Source of the DNA: an uncultured bacterium | GTDB lineage: Bacteria > Patescibacteriota > Gracilibacteria > Absconditabacterales > Absconditicoccaceae | Direction of reading: 5' to 3' | Length of the DNA stretch: 64,000 nt | Assembly: GCA_947169045.1 (NCBI GenBank) | Contig: CAMVOC010000003.1 | Coordinates: 1 to 64,000, forward strand | In this document: in pieces, positions 40,501-53,431 of the stretch | How positions within the stretch are numbered: position 1 is the stretch's first letter | Layout: each line of letters begins with the position of its first letter | The notes under the pieces: model-generated | Databases searched by the model: none | What the model saw: only the letters and a program-made list of their open reading frames with translations | What the model was told of the DNA's origin: nothing | Position numbers and translations under genes: made by a program

Positions 40501-43500
40501 GAGCTTGATCACTTCAGTTGGTGAAGTGTATACTCCAAATAGAAATGCTTCTGCGTATTTCTTTACTAATTTCTTTCATATTGTTCCTCAGAATCAGGCG
40601 TTAAAAAAGGCTGCAGCTACTTGACCTGTTGCTAAAAACTTGCATCAAGAGGCTTTAGACCTTTTTGATGCTACTTTTGAGTCTAGAGAAAAAGATGAAC
40701 CGTTGAAAATTCCATGACTTAATCTTTTAACTCTTGATCGTCCTGTGGATTCTCCGAGATATGTTACGTTTCAGTCAATTGGGAAAACAGAAATAAAGCT
40801 GATTTATCCTGATCTTTATAAAGTGCCAGTGTTTAAGATCTCTGGTGATACGCAACAATTAAAAACTATTCCTGAAATTACATCGGCTTTGGAAATGTAT
40901 TTCCGTGCGAAAATTGCGGAATATAATGATTCTTTAAGAAAAGTTGTTCCAACTACTGACACCCCAGAAAAGTATCAGCAATTACGAACTTTAGGATTCA
41001 CGGGAGCAACTCCAATCAATCGTTCTTATCAGAATTTTTTTACTTATGATGATTTATTGCAGGCGATAGGTGGAGAAAAGCAATTGCAAGTGATTGCTGA
41101 ATTATTGTATTATCAGAATCTTACTAATCTTGAGAAATCTTCTTCAAATAATGTGCTAGAGGATCTTAATTTGATTAAGAAGACTTTTAATATTAATAAT
41201 AAAATTTCCTATGTGCTACAGGAATATTTGGTACATGGAAATCAAAAAGATGCTTTGCTTATTCCTAATTATCAAAAGACTGGATATGAAGTAGCATATA
41301 TTAATTCGGATGGAGATGATTATTTACAAACGGTTGATACTCCGGATTTTATTTCTGCTACTCAGGCGAGGCAAGAACTCTTTGATGGTGTTAATGCTAC
41401 GTCTACGGAGGAAGATGATTTTTTTGGGGCATTGGAGGATAGTTGTGGTATTCCTGAAGATGGTGCGGTTATGATTTTTGAATATTCAGGAGGGACTTTG
41501 ACTTCTCCTCGATGGGATGCATTTAAGTGTTGGCTCTATGGGACGGGAACGCTTTCTGACCCTCAAGATCCTGGAGTGTTGCGTACTCCGCTAAAAATTA
41601 GATTGAATAATGCTGAAGCGCTTTGACCACGGTTGGATGATTTGAGTATGAGTGGTGCTTTTGATTATCTTCTGCGTGAAAGTGGAGTAGAACGTTGGTT
41701 AGATGAAATAAAAGATTTTGGAAGTGAATGGGTAGATTATGCTAAAAATGTCCGAATTGATACTGGAGTGGATGTTGTGACCACTAAAACATTGCAAGAA
41801 GTTGCCAATCAGAAACAGATTTCTTCTAATCTTCAACTGGCAAAATTGTATGGAGATGTAAAAGTGTATGTAGATCCTCTTAGTTTGCGTGTTGATGATT
41901 TAAAGCCTCAGACCTTGGATATTACTGCAGTTGCGTCAGCTGGTGATGTGTTTTTCAGGATTTATGGAACGGGAGATGCCTGTTTGCAAGCGGATGGAAT
42001 TGACTTGTGTACTCAGCAGATTGAAAAACAATTTGATCCTGTTAAAGATCCTCAGAGCATATCGCTTACTTCTACAGCAGGGAAATCTGGACGCTTTTTG
42101 GTCAGTGTGGATATTTGTTTGCCTGGAGGAGAAAAATGTGTGACAAAATCACATACTGTTACGGTACAACCTGGTATGGTAGATCGTTTTGAATTGAAGA
42201 GAGATTCGACTACTTCTGTGAAATGAATGTATACAAAGATGCAATTGACGGCTTTTGATGCAAAGGATAATCTTATTGATTGGTCGCTTGTCCCTTATGA
42301 ATTAAAGGCGACAGAATGACAAATTTTATATGATGGAGTACTGAGTTCTTCTCACACATTTAATAGATTTAATAATCAGACGTTTTATTATCGTGCATTT
42401 TTGACGGGAACAGCTTCTTCTACAACGATAGAGATTCTTCCTAATAATGAGACAGAACAGCTCAAGAATACTACTTATGAACAAAAGCTTGTTACGGGGA
42501 CCCCTGTGGTAAGTGTTGATAGAAAGAAAATTGCGTTGTATGAAACAGGTTCTGAACAAATTAACATCTTACTTACGAATGATGCTACAGCTTCCTTTAG
42601 GAAAAATGTTATTTTGCAGATTCAAGATGCTCAGGGGCATGTTGTTGGCGTAGATAGTGATGTACGTATTCGTTCTGCTCAACAGCTTTTGCGTGTCGGA
42701 AATCAGTTTTCTGATGGAAGTTTTTCAAGCACTACAGTATTCCGTCTTTCTAAAGGTCTGCTTTCTTTTTCTCTTGATTCTCTTAAACAGGCGGGGGAAG
42801 ATCTTGTGATTATTGAAATTCCTGGGTTAGATCCTATTTATCTTACTGTTTTAGTTCAGGCGGCCCCTGCTTTTAAAGTATCTACGGTATTCCCTGTTGA
42901 GAAAATGCAGGTTGGAGAACAATTGACAGGGTTCCTTACGATTACGGATCTTTGGGGAAATCTCGTGTCTTCAGCGACCAATATTCAGTTAACTATTACA
43001 AAAAATTTGCAGGTTGGCTCTGTCGCCCAGCAAACGAGGATTTTGATGATTACGGGATCGAAGGAAATTTCTGTAAGAGGTACTGAAGCGGGTATTGGAT
43101 ATTTGATGGGACAAGTGATGAGTAATCCTGATGCAAGGCCAGATTATGTACGTATTACGGTGAGTGATGCTTTGTTGCCACAGACAGGACTTAATGTTAT
43201 GTATCTTAATTATTTTGGTAGTGATTGGTGAAATCAGCGATGATATTTTTCTCATAATTATAAACAAGTAGAAAAGTTGGCTACTCATTCTGAAAAATTG
43301 ATTACTACGACGACACAATTGGTGGATGAAGAGAATATTAGGCAAATGGTTTGGTGAATTTCTCCGGAATGATTTATTTTAAATGCAGGAGGATTACAAA
43401 CTTTTCTTACAATTGACGGAAATCAGCTTTCTTTCTCTATTGGATCAGTAGCTGAAGGACAGTTGATAGTACAGAATTTGCAAAGGATGAAAGTTAATTC

Positions 43501-46500
43501 TGAAAGAGATGCAGTTGCTAGGATTCAAGCTGGACGTTTACATGCTACAAATGTGCTATTTTATGTTTTAGATGATACGGAAGATCGTTTACCAAGGAAT
43601 GTATCTTTGCAATTATCCAGTTCAGCTTTAGGTTGACGCTACCAAATTTGGAATTTAGTGGATGGAGATATATCTTATGGAACGGCGATTCTCTGGCTTC
43701 CAAATTTTACTTTCTCGAAGGATGCTTTTCAGGTGAAAGATGCTAATTATTTGGTTGCATCAACTTTTTCTTGTGGTTCTACGGATGCTCAAACTACGAT
43801 AGGAATCTTTGATATGAGGACTACATTGAGTTTGGATGCAGGTTTCCTTTCTTTGCAAGATAGTGATCAGAGAGATGAATATATTGGATTTAGGGGAGGT
43901 TTTAAAAATATTTCTCTTTATGCGGAAGGGGAAAGTGTCGGAGAAGCAACGAAAAAATTCTGATCAGAACTTTTGATTAATCTGGGGGATCCTTTGTTAC
44001 GTACTCGTGATAAAAATCCTGATTTATACGGTACTACTTATGATGGAGGACTTTGACAAGCGGTATTTACTGATCCAGATAAAACGATTTTGCAGTCTCA
44101 TCCTATTGATTTTAATAATGATGGATTGAAGGATTTAGTGGTGGTGTATACGGATGGGACAGTGAGACTTTTGAAAAATTATGGAAAGCCTGTATCTGGA
44201 GGGCAAAGTCCTTATCAAGATTTGGAGACCTTATTACTGGTTGCAGACCATATTGATGAAGTATTTGTGGGAGATGTAGATGGAAATGAGTATGAAGATT
44301 TGCTGTTTAGGCTTCAAAATGGTGAAATTCGTGTGTATCTCAATACGTGAGGTAAATTTGCTATTGATGGGCAATTAGTGTGTTTGAATATCAATGTGCA
44401 GGATGGACAGCAACAGCCTAATCCTTCGGATATCTCACGTATTCAACAGATCTTTTTTGAGGATATGGATCATGATGGAGCGCTGGATATTATTACCAAT
44501 GACGCAAGGTGATTTGTAAAGATTTTTTATGGTGGAAAAACTCAGGGACAGGCAAATTATTTGAGTAGGGAATCTACTCATTGTGATGATGGGCGATATG
44601 ATAGACAAAAAAATACAACGCTGACGGTTGCAAGGTTTGGATTGACGTTGGATGAGCGTTTAAAAGTCGTTGATAATAGTATGGTAACCTGGGAAGGATT
44701 GGATGTTTCTTCACTGAATCCTGCAGAGAGTGTGGAAATTGATGAGAATTTGCAAAAAGAAATTGATGCCAAAATGCAGGAAATGGAGCAACAACCTTGA
44801 GAATCTGATGATGATTTTGCTGAAAGAATGGAGAATTTTCAGGCTGAAGAATTACAATCTCATCTTCAAGATATTATTAATGAATATGCTGGTAAAGATC
44901 AGATGCTTGGTGCCGTATCGGAAGTTGTTGGAAAATATCAAGAGTTGACTACAGATACTCTTAATGGAACTTCACAAAAACAGAATGTGCGAGTCCCTAT
45001 TAGTTATTTGGAAGAGGAAGAGTGAGACGCTGTGCAAGTGTATAAAACGTATAAGAATCTTAGTGGGGACATTTTGGAACCGTGAGATGTTGTGCAGGTG
45101 ACGGTGCATTTAACTGCGTTGAAATCATTTCATGGAGCCTTTGGAGATAAGATTCAGTGACCGCGAAAGTATACAACTACTGCTTGAGGCTATCTTTCGT
45201 CTTTAGTGTCTGATTTGCGTTTCTTTACGAGTAATGGCGGTGGTGCTATTCATAAAAATGGTATTTATGTCGTTGGTAATAATAATGGATTGGTCCTTCA
45301 TGGGAAAGATCAGAATTTTACTTATATTTTGGATAATATTGTTTTACATCCAGGGGAGACTCTTGAATATTCTTATCAGTTGATTTATAGAGAGATACCG
45401 CTTCAACATATTACTCTTGAAGATGTCGAAGGATCAGATTATGACTTGGCTTTTCAAAAAGATGAGCTTTTGGATATTAAAATTCAGCCTGAGGATGGAT
45501 GTCTGCGTAAGATGAGGCTTTGGGTAAATGATCATAGGAAAGCAAATAGATCTTATACAAGATATGATGTTGATTTACAAAAATATGTAGATGAGACTGT
45601 GGATATCTTGCAAAAAACAACTGATGAAAATACCGCAAGTTTGTTGTCTGGACTTACTACTATAGATGATTTAGAAGAGATTGCGAATGAACAGCCTCTT
45701 CTTAAGTCTTTGCTTAGAGCAATAGGAGATTCATTTACGGAGGGAACGATGTTGAGTATCGATCTGAGTCTTTTTGAGGATACGATGCAAAGCGTTGAAG
45801 AAACTTTGAATGAAGTTGCAGAAGGACTTTGTAATGGATTTACTTTTTGAATTTCGAATCCATGTAAATGACTTCCTGTGCCATTTAATCAGGCTTTTTT
45901 GGCTCCTGGAAAGTATCATATTTTGGGATGCTATGATGTGGATGCATTAACGGAGATTTTATGAGGAGGAGTTCCGATATTTCATTATCCTGGAACTAGC
46001 TTTGTACTTGAACTTCCTATTCCTTTCTGAAAAAAGTGACCTTGAGATGAGTTTGTATGGATAAAGGGTGGAGTTTATCCTTCTATGTTTAGAATTTATG
46101 TTGCTCCTACGTTGACTGCACAGTTAGGAATTGCAATGTGTTTTTGACCATATTCGGTCTGAAATAATATTCCTTCTCCTTTTGCTGATTTGGGAGGAAA
46201 TTGTATTGTTACTTCTATGCCAAATCCTCTTTGTAAATCTACAACTTCTAATCCTACAGAGACAGTAACGTCTCCTACTAAAGATTTGGGAAATGTAAGT
46301 TGTACTCCATCTCAGAGAGGATCTGTTGTAACCAAAGTTGGCTTTGGAAGTAGCCCTTTGCGTGATACTATGACGAATGGAGCTTGAGATGAGGCAAATT
46401 TCTTATCGGATGGTTTTGGTTTTGTTATTTATGATATTGATACGGTAGCAGTTCCTGATAGTGTAGGTCAAGAGCCTTTCCCTAACACTTCCATCAATAT

Positions 46501-49500
46501 TGATGGAGTAAAAATACAAGCTGATACTACTCAACGTAATACTCCAAAACAATGACGATTTGCAACACAATGGCAGGGAATTAGGAGAATATTGATTGAT
46601 AAATTTATAGATCCTCAAATTAGATATCTGGCAAATAACTTGACGAAGATGCATTTGGAAATTAAGCGACCAGATATCAATGGTATTATCAATGATTTGG
46701 GTAATATTAGGATGTTAAATACACAGAGTGTTTTAGGAGGAATCGGTCAAATTAAGAATTTGTTTAATGCTAAATGAGGACAAACATTTGTGAATGATTT
46801 GGGTAGTGCTATTTCATTTAATGATATTTCTAGACAGCAATCTTGGCTTTCTCAGGCTACGGACTATGTTAATGATCAGCTTTTGTCTAATCCTTTTGAG
46901 GAATTAGCGGCAATGTTTAATGCTACGAATATTATTAATGTAAGTACTCGTCAAGTTTCTGTGAAAGTACCATTGATTTATGTTGAAGATATTAATGCAT
47001 ACGAGCTTTATCTTCGTCAGTGGATTGATGTGAATGGGAAAATTATCGCAGATTGGATTGCTATGGCGGATACATTGACGAATTTGTGCTTGAATGAGAG
47101 GAGAGAAGCACAATGTGATGCTGATATGGAGCAAAAAATTAATGAAATTATGAGTTTTACGCAGAGATATGATGAACTTCTTAATCAAGTTAATCAAAAT
47201 ATTCTCACGTTACAAGAATATAGAATGTTCCCTTTCCAGCTGTATGAACGAGTACATGCGATTGATAGATATACTGCGGAAGTAACAGCGATTTTGAATA
47301 ATACGTTTGGTTATGTAGCAATGTGGATGACAAAGAATGCTACAAGATTTTCGAGTTATATTGATACCATTGTTTTGACGATGAATATTATCAAAACTTA
47401 TCAAGTTTTGGTTGATTTTTCTGTGAATTGGTCGACTAGGTGCGGAACTTGTACTAATGATACCTATGATCAATATATGTGTAAACTTTCTTTTCTGTGT
47501 GATGGAGTAGATTTGCCGATTATTCAAATTCCGAGTTTTAAACTTCCAAATTTGATTTTTGATCTTTCACAAGTCAATTTGAAATTAGATGTGTTGCTGC
47601 CAATTTTTAACCTTCAACCTGTGAAAATTGAATTACCAAATCTACCAAATCTTCCGACTCCTCCTGCTCTTACGTTGGATATGGATTTTCTGAACCTCTT
47701 TCCTCAGTTGAATTTGCCAACGATTCCTCAACTTCCTACTCCACCAACATTGCCTGATTTGCCTTCATTTATTCCTAATGTTGAATTGGCATTACCTGTT
47801 TTACCTCCAGCTCCAGAGTTACCAAAGATCCCTACGACGTTAGAGACTACGCTGAATTTTTTGGAGACAATTGGTTCTATTTATTGTCGAATTAAACATG
47901 GTATTGGATTTGTAGCAGAAAGTGCAGTAAAATCGAAGATTGAACAGCTTACTCAAAGGACGTATCGTGTGTGATATATTGATGATATGCTTAATCTTTT
48001 GAGTTTTAGGAATGATCCACCTGAATTGCAAGGCTTTGATTATGAAGTTTCTACTCAACTTAATTTGGAGTTTAATTTTGAGTTAATTTTTAACTTTTTG
48101 GATACCTTTATCCAGGAGATTAACGATTGGTCTACCAGTGCTATTAAAGATATTGAAGACCTTAATACTGATTTGAGAGAATGGTGAAAGTCGGCTCAAG
48201 CATCTGGCGCTACTCTTCAACAGAAAGTAGATGATGCACCTGCGAATCTTCTTAGTTTATCAACGCCTGCAGATCAATTGGAATATGTAGATTATCAAGA
48301 GGCGAAAGAAAGATTTGATCAAGCTTTGACGTCATTTAAACATGCAACAGAAGAAAATTCTGAATTCCAAAAACGTTTAGTTGCTCTTGAAAATGAGGTT
48401 CATACTCCTGCTCAGGTTTCTCCTAATCAGGATCAGTTATCTCAGATACAGGGACAGGTTTTGGAAGTTGTTGCTTCTTCTCAAGATGTTCTTAAAAAAC
48501 AATCTCAGCTTCTTGCTAATGCAAGTGATGATGAAGTGTGGGATGCTTATGAATGAATGTTGGCGAAGTTACAGGCTTCTTCGTCTTCTGAAGCTCTTGC
48601 TTGATCTGGAGAGAATCCTGATGTTGAAGAAAATCTTGCGTTTAATTTCAGCTTTTTCTCTGTTGATACTTGATTGCAAACTCAACTTAAACAGTATGAA
48701 CATCCGTATAAAATCATTTTGGATAATAGAGTAGGTATTATGAGTGGATTTATTGGTGCATTGGAAACTCATACTGCAGAGGAATTTGGTATGACGGAAA
48801 AAATGTATCAAAATACGAAACAGTCTTTCTCTCGTGCGCAACAGCAACTTCTTGGATTTTATCAGAAATTTACGCCAACTCAGCAAACTGTTTTGACAAA
48901 GAGTTCTTCAGAATCGGCTACTTTCTCTAAGACGTTAACGACACAGCTTGGAGATAATACTTCTCCTTCGTTAACTCAAAGCTTGCAGGTAAATGCCAAT
49001 GAATACGTAGGTGGAGTGCTTGTAAGAAATTCTTTAGGATCTTTTACTAATGCGTTGTATTCGTCTTATAATACGAAGAAAGTGCAGGATTCGTTCTTTT
49101 TGGAGGATGTAAATAACGATGCGTCTGAAGATATTATTATGCGAGATACTCATAGTGTGTATATTAAATATGGTAATCAAAATGCTAGATATTTATGAGG
49201 AAATCCTACTACTGATACTAAATTTTATTTGGCAAGTACTATTTCTTCTCTTTCTCATCAGCCAACACGAATTACTTTCGATTCGGCTACAATCTTAAAA
49301 ATTTCTGATTATCATGAAGAAGTGAAAAACTTTGCTATGCATGGTCAGAGTTTTGATGATATTTCGTTCTCTTTTAGGAGAAATGTAGAGGATACGGTCG
49401 CAGGATATCTGATAAAATTTACAGAGAGAGTAGATTATGCTCCAGAAAAAGAGGATCAGAAGACTCCAAGTTTGATCAGTGCTTATGTATTGGTACTGCC

Positions 49501-50803
49501 TCAGAATACTTCTTTGGATGAGCTTCAGCTTTCTCTTCCTTCTTTACCTCTTATTAAAAATGTTGAGGAGGAGGTACAGGATTGGAGGACTCCAGAATTG
49601 AAAAAAGCTACAAAAGACAGATTGATTCATGAGGTTGTGTATTATGATACTACGCTTCCTTCTACGACGGTGGTAGTGCAACAGATTGAGAGGAATTGGC
49701 AATATGCAAAGATTGCAACACTTAGAAAAGATGGGGCTGGAGTATTGAAAATTGCGTCTCCTTGGTCTCATCAGGTTGTTGCTGGAAGACAAATTTTGGC
49801 GGATGATCAAGGACCTGAGATTAAAGCTTTATTGATGAGGCCTCTTACTTTTGAAACTGTTAGTTCTGGAACTATTTTAAATGGTTTTGTCGGTACTAAT
49901 TATACTCTTATGATACAGTGAATAGATACTGTTGCGTTAGCTGATTTGCAGGTGTCTCAAAATGGAGTCGTTCTTGGGGAACTTACGGGTATTAACAAAC
50001 CTACAGCTACTATTCCTATTCCGAAGCTGTTTTTTACGGGGACGCAACAACAACTTTATGATGTTATAGCGAGAGATCATGCTTGAAACGAGACAAAAAA
50101 GACAATAAAGCTGAATATCGATGTGCCGGAAGTCACTATCACATCAGTAGAAAAAATCAGCGATACGTTAGCTCGCATTGTTGCTGAACTTTCGCAAGAT
50201 ATTGATCAGGGTTTTGTTTCTTTTCAAAAAAATAGAAATGATACATGGACGAATATGATGACTGACAATGGGGAGAAAGATTTCGTATTAGCTCCGAAGA
50301 AAACTGTTATTGTTGGTGAGACTTATACTCTTGATAATTCGATTGGAATGTATGATAACAATAAACAATTGATTGCTAAACTTGATCCGGAAACTGGGAA
50401 AATTACGATTCAACCTGAATATCAAAAGACAGTTTCCCTTGCTGTTGCAACACAGAACAATCATCCAGTAGTTCAGGTTGTCAGGGGGAATACGGTACTT
50501 TTTGTTGTGAATTTTGAGCCGTTGGAATTGGTAAATATTACGGTACCTGCTTCTGCTTATAAAGTAAGTGTGATTGATAATGCAGATTTTTGATCTTTTG
50601 TTGGAGGTAAGGCAGTATCTCGTAATGGAGATTTGATTTTACAGGTGTCTCCTAGTGGAAACATTCTTATTCCGAGCAATAAAAAACTTACGGGAAGTTA
50701 TCAGTACAATGAAGAACATAAAACCGTGGTGTACTCTTTGAGGGAAAGTGCCTTATCCGCTGAGGTTATTCAAGTAGAAATTAAGATTCAGCCTTTTAAT
50801 TAA
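37502..50803 (+). CDS. Giant secreted surface protein (4433 aa)
   Basis: One frame from ATG 37502 to TAA 50801-50803, joined by about 50 TGA codons read as Gly; every gap between standard-code pieces was checked and holds no TAA or TAG. Residues 8-30 form a signal or anchor helix. A segment near 113-150 (VVLIGEIPLPVV, FPYVDFLDQKYV) faintly recalls gingipain-type peptidases. FG-GAP/VCBS-like calcium repeats lie near 2200-2345 (FNNDGLKDL, DVDGNEYEDL, DMDHDGALDI) and 3870 (DVNNDASEDI). A Pro/Leu-rich linker spans 3336-3446, an acidic helix about 2412-2460, and Ig-like strands (RDHAGNET) lie near 4190. Likely adhesion or attachment; this is inferred. Confidence 0.85.
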
Positions 50804-50818
50804 TGTGTTTATTTTTTG

Positions 50819-51697
50819 ATGAGAATTGATGCTTGGCTTACTCAACAATATCCTTATTCTAGAGCGTTTTTTCAACATATTTTAGAGAGGGGAGGAGTGA
50901 AAGTTGATGGGAAAGTGGTTAAAAAGTCTTATCAGGTTGCTGATGACTTGCAAAAATCTCAGGTAGAAATTGATAATTTAGAGCGTTATCTTTCTCCGAT
51001 CATTTTGGAAGAAGCTCCGAAGATTGATTTGCCAGTGGTGCTGGAAAAAGAGGATTTTCTCGTGATTAATAAGCCAAAGTGAGTGCTCTCTCATCCTAAT
51101 TCGGTGTGGGATGTTAGTCAGCCTTCTGTTGTCTGATTTTTATACCATCGTTATAAAGGATTGCCGAGTTATGGGAATTTTATCAGAGCTGGATTGGTAC
51201 ATCGTTTGGATAAAGATACAGATGGTTTAATGATTATTGCGAAAACTGAGAGAGGATTGGCTCACTTTAAGCAACTTTTTTCTGAAAAGTCGGAATCTGA
51301 GACTTTAGAACAAAAAATGCAGGTGAAATTACAGAAATTTTATCGTGTGAAATGCGAAATTTTACCAGCAGGAAAGAGGTTTTTAGAAGAGGTAAAAAAA
51401 AGCTGATTACCGTTTGTTATCGATGAAATTGTCCGTGCAAAAGTGCCAAATGCAGTTGCGAAAAGAGGTATTACGATGATTGAGTCTTTTGCATTTTTAG
51501 ATGAAACTACGTTAGAGGTGTTTCTTCAGCTTTTAACTGGTCGTACGCATCAGATTAGATATCATTTGTCTCACCATGGCTTGCCGATTATTGGGGATTA
51601 TTTGTATGGAAAACCGTCGTCAAAGGGAATGCAATTAACTGCATGGAAATTGGTTTTTGAGGATTTAGATGGGAAAGAAATTACGCTTACTTGTTAA
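50819..51697 (+). CDS. RluA/RluD-family pseudouridine synthase
   Basis: A 292-aa protein: an S4 RNA-binding domain (residues 1-60, SRAFFQHILERGGVKVDGK) followed by the synthase domain with active-site HRLDKDTDG, whose first Asp is catalytic, and GRTHQIRYHL near the C terminus. It isomerises uridines in rRNA or tRNA; the site cannot be assigned. Three TGA codons encode Gly, one in INKPKGVLSHP where the family has a conserved Gly. It starts 15 bases after the giant gene's stop and may share its transcript. Confidence 0.92.
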
Positions 51698-51753
51698 TTT
51701 TTTTTGATTTTCTTGTTGAGAACTGGAAAATCGGAGATTCACAAGAAAAATCT

Positions 51754-51781
51754 CTTGACTTTTTTAAAATTTCAATTATAA
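51754..51781 (+). promoter_or_regulatory. Near-consensus promoter pointing antisense to ychF
   Basis: TTGACT followed after about 16 bases by TATAAT, then ACAGTTTA. The element shares most of its sequence with the one at 10223-10250, including TCTTGACTTTTTTAAAA. The next annotated gene downstream runs on the other strand. Confidence 0.5.
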
Positions 51782-51793
51782 TTACAGTTTATA

Positions 51794-52894
51794 TTACACG
51801 TTAAACTTAAAAATCATTACGTCTCCATCTTTGACTATATAACTTTTCCCTTCTTGTCTGAGGAGACCCTTTTCTCTTGCTTTTGCTCGACTTCCTGCTG
51901 CGATAAGGTCGTCATAACTTACGACGTCTGCTTTGATAAACCCTCTTTCAAAATCTGAGTGAATAGCTCCTGCTGCTTGGGGAGCTGTGGAATTTAATGG
52001 GATTGTTCGTGCTTTGGACTCTTTTTCTCCTGTGGTGAAATAGTACATCAGACCTAGAGTGTTGAAGGCTAGGAGAATTGCATCGTCGAGCGTTGGGATT
52101 TTATGGTTTTCGATTTCTAATAACTCAGCTAGAAAATTGATTTTTTCTGGGGTAGTCATTGACATCATTTCTTCTTCAATTTTTACGCAGATGATGGCTA
52201 CGGGAGCGTTGAGTTTTTGTTCAAATTCAGTTTTTAATGCTTCACTATTTTTGATGTCTTCTTGGGCAATATTGAGAGCGTAGATAATAGGCTTGAGCGT
52301 GAGGAAATTGTATGATTTCACTAATTTTATTTCTTCAGGTGAGAGTTGTAGTGTGTTTGCTAATTTTCCCTCCATGAGTGTGGCATGGATGCGTTCGAGG
52401 ATTTCGACCAGCTTTTTATCTTCTTTTGATCCATTTCCTGCTTTAGCTTTTTTTTGGAGGTATGGCAATGTTCTATCGATATGCTCGAGATCGGCAAAAA
52501 TTAGTTCGGTATTGATAATTTCTACATCTCTGAGTGGGTCGATTTCTCCCTCTGTGTGGACGATGTCAGGATCTTGGAAATATCTTAATACCTGGAAAAT
52601 CACGTCAGTTTCGCGAATATTGGAAAGAAATTTGTTTCCTAGTCCTTCGCCTTTGCTAGCACCTCTTACGAGACCTGCAATATCTACGAATTCTATCGTT
52701 GCGTAGACGGTTTTTTTGGATTGAGAAAGCTCTGCAAGTTTAGTTAAGCGTTCGTCTTTCACTTCTACAATTCCGATGTTTGGATCGATGGTGCAAAACG
52801 GGAAATTCGCAGCTGGAGCAGCATATGACTTGGTGAGAGCATTGAAGAGAGTGGATTTCCCGACATTAGGAAGTCCGACAATTCCGATTTTCAT
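51794..52894 (-). CDS. ychF: Redox-regulated ATPase/GTPase YchF (Ola1 family)
   Basis: A 366-aa protein that starts with the P-loop GLPNVGKST (residues 6-14). DIAGLVRGASKGEGLGNKFL is the family-specific switch region, and the NIAQE-type G4 replaces NKxD, as in YchF proteins that prefer ATP. The C terminus is a TGS-like domain (IHSDFERGFIKADVVSYDD). It associates with ribosomes. No TGA codon in 366 residues. ATG 52894 is chosen from the family N terminus; the open frame extends further upstream. Confidence 0.95.
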   Translation of the reverse strand: MKIGIVGLPNVGKSTLFNALTKSYAAPAANFPFCTIDPNIGIVEVKDERLTKLAELSQSKKTVYATIEFVDIAGLVRGASKGEGLGNKFLSNIRETDVIFQVLRYFQDPDIVHTEGEIDPLRDVEIINTELIFADLEHIDRTLPYLQKKAKAGNGSKEDKKLVEILERIHATLMEGKLANTLQLSPEEIKLVKSYNFLTLKPIIYALNIAQEDIKNSEALKTEFEQKLNAPVAIICVKIEEEMMSMTTPEKINFLAELLEIENHKIPTLDDAILLAFNTLGLMYYFTTGEKESKARTIPLNSTAPQAAGAIHSDFERGFIKADVVSYDDLIAAGSRAKAREKGLLRQEGKSYIVKDGDVMIFKFNV

Positions 52895-53002
52895 ATGAAA
52901 TTCTAAGGAAAAGAATAAAAATTCTCGATGTTCGTTAAAAACTAGCTTGCAGTTTATGCTTTTTTTTGTATAGTTCAAGAGTTTTTATTTTACGAGGGTG
53001 GT

Positions 53003-53431
53003 ATGTTCTCTATAAGTGCTTTTTTATCTGAGTGGTGATCCAAGGTGAAATATGGTTTATTTCTGCTTTTTATTGTTCTTTGTGTGCTGGTAATCAATAC
53101 GTATGTGAACTATTCAACGATCCTTGAAACTATCGATACGGTGTCTCATAAGACCGATCTTGTGCAAAATGAAATGGATTATTCTAAATATTTTCAGTTG
53201 AGATATCTGGCTTCTGAATATGGACATCTTTTTTTGGCTCATGATAATAATATTGTTTTTCGAGGTGAAGTGGTTATTGGATTTAAAAATACTCAGGATT
53301 TGGAGCGTACGTTGCAAGATCCTTTAGTTCATCGCATCCCTGATCGTTCACAAACTCAAGAATTAGAAAAAGTTAAGCTGACTCCTCAGGAAGGTTGGAA
53401 ATTGTTTTTGCAGGAGAAACTTGATATTTAA
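53003..53431 (+). CDS. DivIC/FtsB-like single-pass membrane protein
   Basis: A 142-aa protein with the start MFSISAFLSEWGSKVKYG, in which Gly 12 is a TGA codon; a standard-code reading would start at GTG 53045. One membrane helix (about residues 18-36) is followed by a periplasmic segment with coiled-coil character, then ASEYGHLFLAHDNNIVFRGE. Short cytosolic part, one helix and coiled coil are the layout of FtsB/DivIC division proteins, yet no sequence motif proves this. The stop overlaps the stop of the converging uvrB fragment (TTAA). Confidence 0.6.

Noticed and set aside
47508..47838. A CRISPR array or DNA repeat in the Pro/Leu-rich stretch
   Set aside because: Repetition is at the protein level (LPxLPTPP); there are no equal spacers or identical DNA repeats. 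No CRISPR array was seen anywhere.
37502..50803. A tandem array of some twenty small secreted proteins, as standard-code ORFs suggest
   Set aside because: All pieces share one frame, all breaks are TGA, most lack starts or signals, and only the joined frame ends in TAA.
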